The translations under genes and the position numbers were made by a program. From the NCBI RefSeq assembly GCF_000152965.1, contig NZ_CH902583.1, positions 2,673,892 to 2,737,891 of the forward strand: 64,000 nt of DNA. The letters are read 5' to 3'. The DNA is from Roseobacter sp. MED193. GTDB lineage: Bacteria; Pseudomonadota; Alphaproteobacteria; Rhodobacterales; Rhodobacteraceae. The notes beneath the pieces are model-generated. The model had not been told where the DNA came from. It made no database searches and was given only the letters and a program-made list of their open reading frames with translations. Of the stretch, positions 42,938 to 50,976 are shown piece after piece (position 1 is the stretch's first letter; the number at the start of each line of letters is the position of its first letter).

Positions 42938-43792
42938 ATGCGTGACGATCCAAAAACCCTTGTATCCACCGAGTGGCTAGCGGCTCACTTGAAAGATCCG
43001 GACCTGCGGGTGTTGGATGGGTCTTGGTATTTGCCGCAGGAAGAGCGTGATGCAAAGGCGGAATATAACGCCGCTCACATCCCCAATGCGCGCTTCTTTG
43101 ACATTGACGATATCTCTGACCACCGCTCCGAACTGCCGCATATGGTGCCACCGGTCGAGAAATTCATGTCCCGGCTGCGTGCTATGGGCGTTGGAGATGG
43201 CCACCAGGTTGTGGTCTATGATGGCGCTGGCTTGAAATCGGCAGCCCGCGTCTGGTGGTTGTTCCGCTTGATGGGACAGAACAATGTTGCGGTGCTGGAC
43301 GGTGGGCTGCCCAAATGGGTGGCCGAGGGCCGCGAGATCGAGGACCTGCCGCCGGTAATCCGCGACCGTCACATGACGGTGCGTGTGCAAAATCATCTGG
43401 TGCGCGATGTTACCCAGGTGTCCTCTGCTGCCAAACTGGGTGACCACGAGATCATTGATGCGCGCGCCGCAGCTCGGTTTCGCGGCGAAGTACCCGAGCC
43501 CCGCGCAGGACTGCGCGCAGGTCATATTCCGGGGTCCAAGAATACGCCCTACACTGATCTACTCAATGCGAATGGGACAATGAAAGATCCTGACGAGCTG
43601 CGGGGGATTTTTGCTGCAGCTGGCGTTGACTTGAATAAACCTGCCATTACGACCTGCGGATCGGGCGTTACCGCTGCTGTTCTGAGCCTTGGGTTAGAGC
43701 GGACCGGCAAGACCGATCACGCGCTCTATGATGGCTCTTGGTCGGAGTGGGGCGCCTTCCCGACCCTTCCCGTTGCAACCGGAGAGAACTGA
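42938..43792 (+). CDS. sseA: 3-mercaptopyruvate sulfurtransferase
   Basis: This rhodanese-type enzyme moves sulfur from 3-mercaptopyruvate to a thiol acceptor or to cyanide. The start at 42938 has GGGAGG five bases upstream, giving 284 residues. Two rhodanese domains are present, about residues 10-125 and 160-280. The N-terminal one is inactive (VVYDGAGLKSAARVWW, with Gly/Ala in place of Cys), and the C-terminal one holds the active Cys240 in TTCGSGVTA, the CG[S/T]GVT loop of mercaptopyruvate sulfurtransferases. Its stop overlaps the start of an aminotransferase gene (TGATG), so the two are translated together. Confidence 0.94.
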   Translation: MRDDPKTLVSTEWLAAHLKDPDLRVLDGSWYLPQEERDAKAEYNAAHIPNARFFDIDDISDHRSELPHMVPPVEKFMSRLRAMGVGDGHQVVVYDGAGLKSAARVWWLFRLMGQNNVAVLDGGLPKWVAEGREIEDLPPVIRDRHMTVRVQNHLVRDVTQVSSAAKLGDHEIIDARAAARFRGEVPEPRAGLRAGHIPGSKNTPYTDLLNANGTMKDPDELRGIFAAAGVDLNKPAITTCGSGVTAAVLSLGLERTGKTDHALYDGSWSEWGAFPTLPVATGEN

Positions 43793-44976
43793 TGTTCGAA
43801 ACCCTTAAACCTCAGCCAGCTGATAAGATCCTGGCCTTGATGCAAATGTTCCGCGAAGACCGGCGCGACAACAAGATTGACCTAGGCGTCGGTGTTTACA
43901 AAAACGCCGAGGGCCTTACCCCGGTTATGCGGGCGATCAAAGCGGCCGAGCACAAACTTTGGGAAGAGCAGACCAGCAAGTCCTATGTCGGCCTGGCTGG
44001 CGATCCCGCCTATGGCGATGCGATGATCAAGCTGATCCTGGGCAATTCTGTAGCCCGCGAAAACATTGCTGCTGCCGCTACTCCCGGCGGCACCGGGGCG
44101 GTGCGCCAGGCCTTTGAAATGATCAAGATGGCGAACCCGGCGGCCAAGGTCCATGTTTCGGATCCGACCTGGCCCAACCATGTGTCGATTCTGAAATATG
44201 TCGGCATTGAAACCGTCACCTATCGCTATTTCGACCGCGAAACCCGTGGTGTGAACTTTGACGGCATGATCGAAGACCTAAAGCTGGCTGCCAAAGGGGA
44301 TGTTGTTCTGCTGCATGGTTGCTGCCACAACCCCACAGGCGCCAACCTCAACGAGGTGCAGTGGAAAGAGGTCATCGCGCTGATGAACGATCGCGGGCTC
44401 ATCCCGATGATCGACATTGCCTATCAGGGCTTTGGCGATGGTTTGGAAGAAGACGCGCTGGGCGTACGTTTGGTCGCGTCGAGCTGCCCTGAGGTGCTGA
44501 TCGCTGCCAGCTGTTCCAAGAACTTTGGCATCTACCGCGAACGCACGGGCCTGTTGATGGCCGTTTCGCAGGACAAGGGTCTGCAAGTGGTCAATCAAGG
44601 AACCCTGGCGTTTTTGAATCGCCAGAACTATTCCTTCCCACCAGATCACGGGGCCCGTCTGGTAACCATGATCCTCAATGATGATGCGCTGCGGGCTGAT
44701 TGGGCTGCGGAACTAGAAGAGGTTCGTCTGGGAATGCTGGGCCTGCGTACCGGCCTGGCCAACGAATTGCAGCGCCTTTCCGGCTCTGATCGCTTTGCCT
44801 TCCTGGCGCAGCACCGTGGCATGTTCTCGTTGCTGGGTACCACCCCAGATCTGGTCGAGAAAATGCGTGTTGATAACGGGATCTATATGGTCAGCGACAG
44901 CCGCATGAACATCGCCGGTCTGAACTCGGCGACCATTCCAGTACTGGCTAAAGCGATCATCGACGCAGGCGTCTGA
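43792..44976 (+). CDS. Aromatic-type amino acid aminotransferase (class I, PLP)
   Basis: 394 residues, very close in sequence and length to the Paracoccus denitrificans aromatic amino acid aminotransferase: LKPQPADKILALM at the start, KIDLGVGVYKNAEG, SDPTWPNHVSI, LLHGCCHNPTGANL, AYQGFGDGLEEDA. The PLP-binding lysine is Lys243 in AASCSKNFGIYRERTG. It transaminates aromatic and acidic amino acids with 2-oxoglutarate or oxaloacetate. The overlap with sseA suggests it may also turn cysteine into 3-mercaptopyruvate, as aspartate aminotransferases can. A strong terminator follows. Confidence 0.93.
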   Translation: MFETLKPQPADKILALMQMFREDRRDNKIDLGVGVYKNAEGLTPVMRAIKAAEHKLWEEQTSKSYVGLAGDPAYGDAMIKLILGNSVARENIAAAATPGGTGAVRQAFEMIKMANPAAKVHVSDPTWPNHVSILKYVGIETVTYRYFDRETRGVNFDGMIEDLKLAAKGDVVLLHGCCHNPTGANLNEVQWKEVIALMNDRGLIPMIDIAYQGFGDGLEEDALGVRLVASSCPEVLIAASCSKNFGIYRERTGLLMAVSQDKGLQVVNQGTLAFLNRQNYSFPPDHGARLVTMILNDDALRADWAAELEEVRLGMLGLRTGLANELQRLSGSDRFAFLAQHRGMFSLLGTTPDLVEKMRVDNGIYMVSDSRMNIAGLNSATIPVLAKAIIDAGV

Positions 44977-45006
44977 CTTAACACTTTGGTTCTTGAAATC
45001 ATCAAG

Positions 45007-45032
45007 CGCGCCCTGCGGGGCGCGTTTTTGTT
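45007..45032 (+). terminator. Terminator of sseA-aminotransferase
   Basis: The arms CGCGCCC and GGGCGCG with a TGCG loop are followed by TTTTTGTTT. It lies 30 bases after the aminotransferase stop. Confidence 0.88.
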
Positions 45033-45082
45033 TGGGTAACAGCGAAGATGAGCGGCTTGGCGGCTGCGGCAGCTCTCACGTA

Positions 45083-45110
45083 AAAACGCGACCCCTGGGG
45101 GCCGCGTTTT
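45083..45110 (-). terminator. Terminator of glnK-amtB
   Basis: The arms AAAACGCG and CGCGTTTT enclose a further CCCC/GGGG stem. On the minus strand it ends in a T-run and lies 31 bases beyond the amtB stop. It could also act in the other direction. Confidence 0.8.
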
Positions 45111-45140
45111 CTTTTGGTCTGCTCGGAGTTCTTGGCCAGA

Positions 45141-46451
45141 TTAGCCTGTTTTGAATTCTGGGTAGGCTTCCATGCCCAGCTCCGACATGTCGAGACCGTT
45201 GATCTCATCTTCTTCGCTGACGCGGATACCCATGGTTGCCTTCAGGATGAACCAGATTACCAGCGAAGCGACGAAGGTGAACACACCGTAGGCTACAATG
45301 CCGGTCAGCTGGGTCATCAGGCTGGCTTCGCCGTAGAAGATCACCGCGATGGTGCCCCAGATGCCTGCCAGAAGGTGAACAGGGATGGCGCCGACAACGT
45401 CATCGATTTTGAACTTGTCCAGCATTGGGACGGCGAAGACCACGATCACACCACCGACGGCACCGATCCAGAGCGAGCCAAAGAGGGTAGGGGCGAGGGG
45501 TTCAGCGGTGATCGATACGAGACCGGCCAGCGCGCCGTTCAGGACCATGGTCAGGTCAACCTTCTTGTACAGAACCTGTGTCAGGATCAGCGCGGCAACG
45601 GCACCGGCGGCAGCTGCCATATTGGTGTTGGCAAAGATGCGCGACACGTCAGAAACATCGCCTACGGTGCCCATCGCCAGCTGCGAGCCGCCGTTGAAAC
45701 CGAACCAGCCGAGCCACAGGATGAATGTGCCGAGCGTCGCCAGGGCCAGGTTGGAACCAGGCATTGGGTTGACGCGGCCGTCTTTGTACTTGCCCAAACG
45801 GGGGCCAAGAACGATCGCACCAGCCAAAGCAGCCCAGCCACCTACAGAGTGCACAACGGTGGAGCCAGCAAAGTCAGAGAAGCCCATAGCGTCGAGCCAG
45901 CCGCCACCCCATTTCCAGGAGCCGGAAATTGGGTACATGAAGCCAGTCAGAACGATCACGAAGACCAGGAAGGGCCACAGTTTGATCCGCTCAGCCAGGG
46001 CGCCCGATACGATCGAAGCGGTGGCCGCAACAAACACCAGCTGGAAGAAGAAGTCAGACCCGACCGAGGCATAGTCCAGCGCGGCATCTGCTGCGGAAAC
46101 GCCTACGGCATCCAGGACCGTTTGGCCACCAATCGAGAAGAAGCCATTGAAATCGCCCGGATACATGGTGTTGAAGCCAACCAGCCAATACATGATGGCC
46201 GCGATCGAGTAGAGCGCGATGTTCTTGGTCATCTGCATGGTGACGTTCTTGGAGCGCACCAGGCCGCCTTCGAGCATCGCAAAGCCTGCGGCCATGAAGA
46301 ACACCAGGAAGCCTGCCATGCAGAACAACAGGGTTGTCATGATGTAGGGGCCGATTTCGTCAAAGCTTGGAGCAGCCGCTTCTTGCGCCATGGCCAGGCC
46401 CGGCAGGGTGGCCAGCGCTAGCGCCGACAAAGAGAGAGAGAGTTTACGCAT
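45141..46451 (-). CDS. amtB: Ammonium transporter AmtB
   Basis: AmtB conducts ammonium across the inner membrane and is gated by GlnK. The 436 residues begin with a signal peptide (about 22 residues ending AMAQEAA) followed by eleven membrane segments. The twin pore histidines are in TVVHSVGGWAALAGAIVLGPR and IPVHLLAGIWGTIAV. The motif DFAGSTVVH is the family signature. TTGGAGGAT precedes the ATG. The gene follows glnK by 23 bases, the standard glnK-amtB operon, and ends in a strong hairpin. Confidence 0.97.
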   Translation of the reverse strand: MRKLSLSLSALALATLPGLAMAQEAAAPSFDEIGPYIMTTLLFCMAGFLVFFMAAGFAMLEGGLVRSKNVTMQMTKNIALYSIAAIMYWLVGFNTMYPGDFNGFFSIGGQTVLDAVGVSAADAALDYASVGSDFFFQLVFVAATASIVSGALAERIKLWPFLVFVIVLTGFMYPISGSWKWGGGWLDAMGFSDFAGSTVVHSVGGWAALAGAIVLGPRLGKYKDGRVNPMPGSNLALATLGTFILWLGWFGFNGGSQLAMGTVGDVSDVSRIFANTNMAAAAGAVAALILTQVLYKKVDLTMVLNGALAGLVSITAEPLAPTLFGSLWIGAVGGVIVVFAVPMLDKFKIDDVVGAIPVHLLAGIWGTIAVIFYGEASLMTQLTGIVAYGVFTFVASLVIWFILKATMGIRVSEEDEINGLDMSELGMEAYPEFKTG

Positions 46452-46474
46452 CAGTTATCCTCCAAATGCGGCGC

Positions 46475-46813
46475 TTAAAGCGCGTCTTGATTGGTTTCGC
46501 CGGTGCGCACCCGCAGGGCGTGCTCCACGTCGATCACAAAAATTTTGCCATCACCGATTTTCCCGGTGCGTGCGGTGTTTGCGATGGTTTCGACCACTTG
46601 ATCGGCCAGGCTGGCGGCGACTACGATTTCCAGCTTCAGCTTGGGTACAAAGTTCACTTCGTATTCCGCGCCTCGGTAGATTTCGGTATGGCCAGCCTGT
46701 GCGCCAAAGCCTTTGACTTCGGACACCATCAATCCAGAGACGCCGATGCCTGTCAGTGCTTCGCGGACGTCCTCCAGTTTGAAGGGTTTGATGGCTGCGA
46801 TGATCATTTTCAT
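46475..46813 (-). CDS. glnK: Nitrogen regulatory PII protein GlnK
   Basis: GlnK signals nitrogen status: it is uridylylated by GlnD when nitrogen is short and otherwise docks on AmtB. The ATG at 46813 gives the exact PII length of 112 residues. Tyr51, the uridylylation site, lies in the T-loop segment TEIYRGAEYEV. The family signatures KIFVIDVEHALRVRTGE and KIGDG are intact. Transcription continues into amtB. I could not find a convincing sigma-54 site upstream, although such control would be expected. Confidence 0.97.
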   Translation of the reverse strand: MKMIIAAIKPFKLEDVREALTGIGVSGLMVSEVKGFGAQAGHTEIYRGAEYEVNFVPKLKLEIVVAASLADQVVETIANTARTGKIGDGKIFVIDVEHALRVRTGETNQDAL

Positions 46814-47097
46814 TTCGACATCCTCGTCTTGGTAGGGGGCCCGTCGCCAAAGGATCTGGCTGTAGCACCCGCGTATTTGCACATGCAGAAAAACCAAGGC
46901 GCCGAGTCGGGGGAACCGGAGCGGTGGTTTTGCAGGTTCGGCACGTAGGGTGACGGCTAAAAAAGGAGCGCAAATTTGTTAATACGCCCAGAAATTAGGC
47001 GGTGGCGAAAGGTAAATTCCCCATAAACCGCCTCTCTACAAAGCAGAGTGAAGAGGCTAGAGTGGTAAAAACGGGCAAACCGGGCAGGATTTTCAAG

Positions 47098-49347
47098 ATG
47101 GCGCAGGGTTCAGGGCGAAAGCCACTGGTGGCGGATAAACGCTATGCAAAGGCGGGGAGCAAACGGCCCGCGAAACCGTCAACCAGACGGTCTGGCGGGT
47201 TGTGGGGGTTGTTGTTTGGGAAATCCAAACCAAAACCCAGGCCCAGAGCTAAACCGCAACCTCGACGTCAGCCCTCAAAGCGGCCAAAGGCATCCCGCCC
47301 GGCAAAGCCGCGTGGGATGATTGGCACCCTGCTTTTGCCTTTTCGTTGGTTGCTGCGTTTGATCTGGGGGTTTTCCTGGCGGGTTGGGGTGATCGTTTTC
47401 ACCTTGGTGGGTATGGCGGTGGGCTATCAGGCCCTCAATCTGCCAGAGGTGACGACGCTTTTGGATGGGCGCGCGCGGGGCTCTGTCACCTTGCTAGACC
47501 ATGAGGGCGAAGTTTTTGCCTGGCGTGGAGATCAATTCGGCGGTGTGGTCACGGCACAGACTGTGTCGCCGCATCTCAAGAACGCCATCGTCGCCACCGA
47601 GGATAAGCGCTTCTATCGCCACTTTGGGATCTCGCCGCGCGGTGTTGCCTCGGCGGTACGTATCAATCTGAGCGAAGGCCGCGGCCCTCTGTCAGGGCAC
47701 GGCGGCTCTACCATTACCCAGCAGACCGCAAAATTGCTCTGTTTGGGGCGGGTTTATGACCCGACGGAATGGGAGAGCGAATCCGCCTATGAAAAGGACT
47801 GTCGTCAGGGATCGCTGTGGCGCAAGGGCACCGAGGCGGTCTATGCGCTGGCAATGGAGGTCAAATACACCAAGGATGAAATCCTCTCTATCTATATGAA
47901 CCGCGCCTATATGGGAGGCGGGGCCTATGGCGCTGAGGCCGCAGCGCAGCGTTACTTTGGCAAATCGGCCAATCTGCTCAGCGCAGCTGAAGGAGCCATG
48001 TTGGCCGGGCTCTTGACCGCGCCTTCGTCCCTAGCGCCAACCAATAATCTAAAACGATCGCAGGATCGTGCCGCCACGGTGCTGCGCTTGATGCAGGAAC
48101 AGGGCTATTTAGGTGCTGCTGAGACCAAATCGGGGCAGGAGAATCCGGCGCGCTTGAGCCCAGCAGCAGAGGCGCGGGCGGGTGGCTATTTTGCCGATTG
48201 GATCATGGACAGCGTTCCCAGCTATTTTGGCGCCCAAACTGCCGAAGACGTGGTGATCCGCACCACAATGGATCAGCGCCTGCAAACCGCAGCCGAAGAG
48301 GCGATCACCTATGTGTTTGAAAATAAGGTGCGTGAAGGCTCCAAAGCGCAGGCGGCGATTGTGGTGATGAGCGCAGATGGAGCGGTGCGCGCCATGGTTG
48401 GAGGCCGCAAAACCCGCGTTTCTGGTGTGTTCAACCGTGCGACCCAGGCCAAGCGTCAGACTGGATCGGCCTTTAAGCCCTTTGTCTATGCCACGGCACT
48501 GGAGCTGGGCTATTCGCCGCTCGATATCCTGTTGGACACCGAATATTGCCTGGATCTGCCTGGCTCTGGCGAATGGTGCCCAAAAAACTATACCCGCAAA
48601 TACTATGGTGAGGTGACGCTGGCCCGTGCCTTGAGGGATTCGTTGAATGTTCCCGCTGTTAAGCTTTCAGAGGCTGTGGGTCGGGATCTTGTGCGCCGTG
48701 TTGCCAGTGATTTTGGCATTGATAACGCCATGGCAGAAGGGCCGGCGCTCGCGCTTGGGGCCTCGGAAAGCACTTTGCTGGAAATGACCGGGGCCTATGC
48801 GGGTATCCTCAATGGTGGCTCATCGGTCACCCCCTATGGGGTAAGCGAGTTGCGTCTGGTTACGGATACAGAGCCTCTGATGGGGCGCAGTGGTGGCATG
48901 GGTGAGCGGGTGATCCGGACCGAGGCCGCGCAACAGCTTGTCTGGATGATGGAAAAAGTCATTTCTGAGGGCACCGGACGGCGGGCGCAGATCCCAGGCT
49001 GGCAAGCGGCAGGGAAATCAGGCACCACCCAGGCAGCCCGAGATGCTTGGTTTATCGGTTTTACAGCTGACTACGTGGCGGGTGTCTGGATGGGCTATGA
49101 TGACAATACACCATTGAGCGGTGTCACCGGCGGGGGGCTCCCGGCTGAGATCTGGCACGAGGCGATGGTCAGGGTGCATGACGGGTTAGCGCCGAAACCT
49201 CTACCGATGTTGGCCCCTACTCCGATAGCACCAGTGATAGAGCCGGAGCGGTCAAATCCCCGGCAGCGCCGCGAAAGGATCCGACCGGGGCAAGAGATAG
49301 GCCGGGCGGTGGACGGGCTCCTGCGCGACATTTTCGGCCGCAACTAG
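47098..49347 (+). CDS. Class A penicillin-binding protein (PBP1A-type)
   Basis: A bifunctional peptidoglycan synthase: GT51 glycosyltransferase plus transpeptidase. I start at the ATG at 47098 (749 residues); a GTG at 47002 would add 32 residues. The N-terminus is a basic, Lys/Arg/Pro-rich cytoplasmic tail of about 70 residues. One membrane anchor follows at about 90-115. GT51 motifs: ATEDKRFYRHFGISPRG at about 163 and GGSTITQQTAKLL at about 201. Transpeptidase motifs: the active Ser in GSAFKP at about 456, SLN near 517, and KSGTTQAARDAWF at about 640. The C-terminal tail is rich in Pro and Arg. Confidence 0.93.
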   Translation: MAQGSGRKPLVADKRYAKAGSKRPAKPSTRRSGGLWGLLFGKSKPKPRPRAKPQPRRQPSKRPKASRPAKPRGMIGTLLLPFRWLLRLIWGFSWRVGVIVFTLVGMAVGYQALNLPEVTTLLDGRARGSVTLLDHEGEVFAWRGDQFGGVVTAQTVSPHLKNAIVATEDKRFYRHFGISPRGVASAVRINLSEGRGPLSGHGGSTITQQTAKLLCLGRVYDPTEWESESAYEKDCRQGSLWRKGTEAVYALAMEVKYTKDEILSIYMNRAYMGGGAYGAEAAAQRYFGKSANLLSAAEGAMLAGLLTAPSSLAPTNNLKRSQDRAATVLRLMQEQGYLGAAETKSGQENPARLSPAAEARAGGYFADWIMDSVPSYFGAQTAEDVVIRTTMDQRLQTAAEEAITYVFENKVREGSKAQAAIVVMSADGAVRAMVGGRKTRVSGVFNRATQAKRQTGSAFKPFVYATALELGYSPLDILLDTEYCLDLPGSGEWCPKNYTRKYYGEVTLARALRDSLNVPAVKLSEAVGRDLVRRVASDFGIDNAMAEGPALALGASESTLLEMTGAYAGILNGGSSVTPYGVSELRLVTDTEPLMGRSGGMGERVIRTEAAQQLVWMMEKVISEGTGRRAQIPGWQAAGKSGTTQAARDAWFIGFTADYVAGVWMGYDDNTPLSGVTGGGLPAEIWHEAMVRVHDGLAPKPLPMLAPTPIAPVIEPERSNPRQRRERIRPGQEIGRAVDGLLRDIFGRN

Positions 49348-49375
49348 CAGTACTTCACCTCGTATCCCCCAAATA

Positions 49376-49400
49376 AAAAGGCTCCCAAGTGGGAGCCTTT
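49376..49400. terminator. Bidirectional terminator between PBP and mlaC-like genes
   Basis: AAAAAGGCTCCC-AAGT-GGGAGCCTTT forms a perfect GC-rich stem with A- and T-runs on its two sides. It lies between two convergent genes and serves both. Confidence 0.88.
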
Positions 49401-49424
49401 CAGCGTGCGGTTTGCTCAAACGGG

Positions 49425-50015
49425 TCAGCTTTGGCGTTTGAGTTCGGTGATCATCGCGTCGATATTGCCTTTATTGCTGTCCAGAATGGCACCAATCTCG
49501 GTGCGTTCGGTCAGCAGCAGGTTCACACCCTCGATATACATATTAAAGAAGAGATCCTTGCCAGAGCGGTCCGAGACCAGAAAGGTGACCTCAAAGGGCG
49601 CCTGGCCCTGCAGGCGGGCAAGAGTGCTTACCTCATACCACTTCTTCACCCGCTTAACGCTTTTCACTTCCAAGCTACCGCCGATGAATTCGCGGAAGCG
49701 TTTGCCGTATTTCCGGGAAATATAGGCTTGGAAAGCTTTGGAGAAGTTGCGCTTCTGCGCAGAAGAGGCCCGGCGAGCATCAACGCCAAGCGCATAGGCC
49801 GCGATATAGGAGGTATCACTGTAGCGTTTGAAGATCCGCTCAAACTCGCGGAACATGGCATTCTCAGCCTTGCCTGATGCGATGACCTTATTGATATCAG
49901 TGACGAGACTGTTGATCAGCTTGCTGGCGCCGGCTTCGTTCAAAGCCCAAAGAGGCGCAGCAGGAACAAGTGCCGCACTGGCGGTGAGTCCGGTCAAAAA
50001 GCTGCGGCGATGCAT
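49425..50015 (-). CDS. MlaC/Ttg2D-type phospholipid-binding periplasmic protein
   Basis: 196 residues. MlaC proteins shuttle phospholipids between the outer-membrane MlaA complex and the inner-membrane MlaFEDB transporter. The N-terminus MHRRSFLTGLTASAALVPAAPLWA has twin arginines and a Tat-like signal, which is noteworthy for this family. The mature part has the MlaC fold features FREFERIFKRYSDTSYIAAYALG, FSKAFQAYISRKYGKRF and DLFFNMYIEGVNLLLTERTEIGAIL. It lies 3 bases after an MlaA-type lipoprotein gene, so the two are cotranscribed. The transporter genes are not in the window. Confidence 0.9.
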   Translation of the reverse strand: MHRRSFLTGLTASAALVPAAPLWALNEAGASKLINSLVTDINKVIASGKAENAMFREFERIFKRYSDTSYIAAYALGVDARRASSAQKRNFSKAFQAYISRKYGKRFREFIGGSLEVKSVKRVKKWYEVSTLARLQGQAPFEVTFLVSDRSGKDLFFNMYIEGVNLLLTERTEIGAILDSNKGNIDAMITELKRQS

Positions 50016-50018
50016 AAT

Positions 50019-50780
50019 CTAAAATCCTTCAGTATCAAGTTCAAAGGGATCAATCTCAGTTATCTCTGCTGTTTCTCCCAGCTCAAAGCGCCGGTTCTGC
50101 AAATACAGCAGTCGGGCCTGTGCATAGCTGTCAGCACTTTCATAGAGAATCGAATCCACGGTGTCTGAATATCTGCCACGATCGCCCATGCGGCGCACCA
50201 CCTCAGCGTAAACGCTGATATTATCGGCGGGATTGTTCCGAGCGTAGCCAATGGGGTTGGTGAAGAAATCCACGAGAATACCGGTGGCATCGCGTGCGGT
50301 TGAGGGCCCGTAAACAGGCAGCTCAACATAGGGGCCTTCGCCAACGCCCCAGACAGCTAGCGTTTTCCCAAAGTCGGTATCAACTTGTGGCAAGTTAAAT
50401 TCTGTGGCCGGGTCCGCTAGACCAAGAAAACCAATGGTGGTGTTCATGGCAAAGCGCGCAAGGGCCTGCCCGGCGAGCTTTGGGTTGCCCTGTAGCAGGG
50501 CGTTGATTGCTTGTCCCGGCATCGACAGGTTTTGGGCAAAAGACGAAAAACTTGTGACCATTGGCTCTGGGACGATCGTCACGTAGCCCTTGGAGGCGGG
50601 GCGAAAGGCGTAGCGGTCCACCGCGAGGTTAAAACTGTGGACGGACCGGTTGGTGTTTTCATAGGGATCAAAAACTTCGCCAGCGGCTTTTGCCTCTGGG
50701 TTTTGCGTCGCACAGCCTGCCGTTGACAACATCAGTGCAAATGCAACAAAGACAAAACGAGACCTGGTGAAAATTCGCAT
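50019..50780 (-). CDS. MlaA/VacJ-family outer-membrane lipoprotein
   Basis: 253 residues. MlaA sits in the outer membrane and removes misplaced phospholipids from the outer leaflet. The signal peptide ends in a lipobox, LSTAGC, with the lipidated Cys at residue 23. The family motifs follow: FDPYENTNRSVHSFNLAVDRY, FARFAMNTTIGFLGLADPATEF, LPQVDTDFGKTLAVWGVGEGPYVELPVYGPSTARDATG. It is first in a two-gene operon with the MlaC-type gene. The start is supported by the signal peptide. Confidence 0.94.
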   Translation of the reverse strand: MRIFTRSRFVFVAFALMLSTAGCATQNPEAKAAGEVFDPYENTNRSVHSFNLAVDRYAFRPASKGYVTIVPEPMVTSFSSFAQNLSMPGQAINALLQGNPKLAGQALARFAMNTTIGFLGLADPATEFNLPQVDTDFGKTLAVWGVGEGPYVELPVYGPSTARDATGILVDFFTNPIGYARNNPADNISVYAEVVRRMGDRGRYSDTVDSILYESADSYAQARLLYLQNRRFELGETAEITEIDPFELDTEGF

Positions 50781-50976
50781 ACGGGTTGTGATCCACTTAA
50801 TTCGCTATTTTTGAGAAACACGAGCAATCTATTTAGGGGAAATCGGGCGGATTCCCACTTTCAACAGCAATTTGTTTGCACGTTTGTGGCAGATTCGGAA
50901 CAGGTTTCCCAAGAGTTTTAGTTGGCGCAGGGTCTAATATGTCGCGGGCGGTTTGAACAGGTAGAGCGTAATCATT

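Noticed and set aside
45114-46421. A 435-codon open frame antisense to amtB
   Set aside because: The predicted protein is a Gly/His/Asp/Gln-rich product with no domain, and amtB with all its motifs lies opposite.
46814-47097. Sigma-54 promoter upstream of glnK
   Set aside because: No GG-N10-GC element with the right flanks is visible. The nearest TTGG...GCA pair has the wrong spacing.
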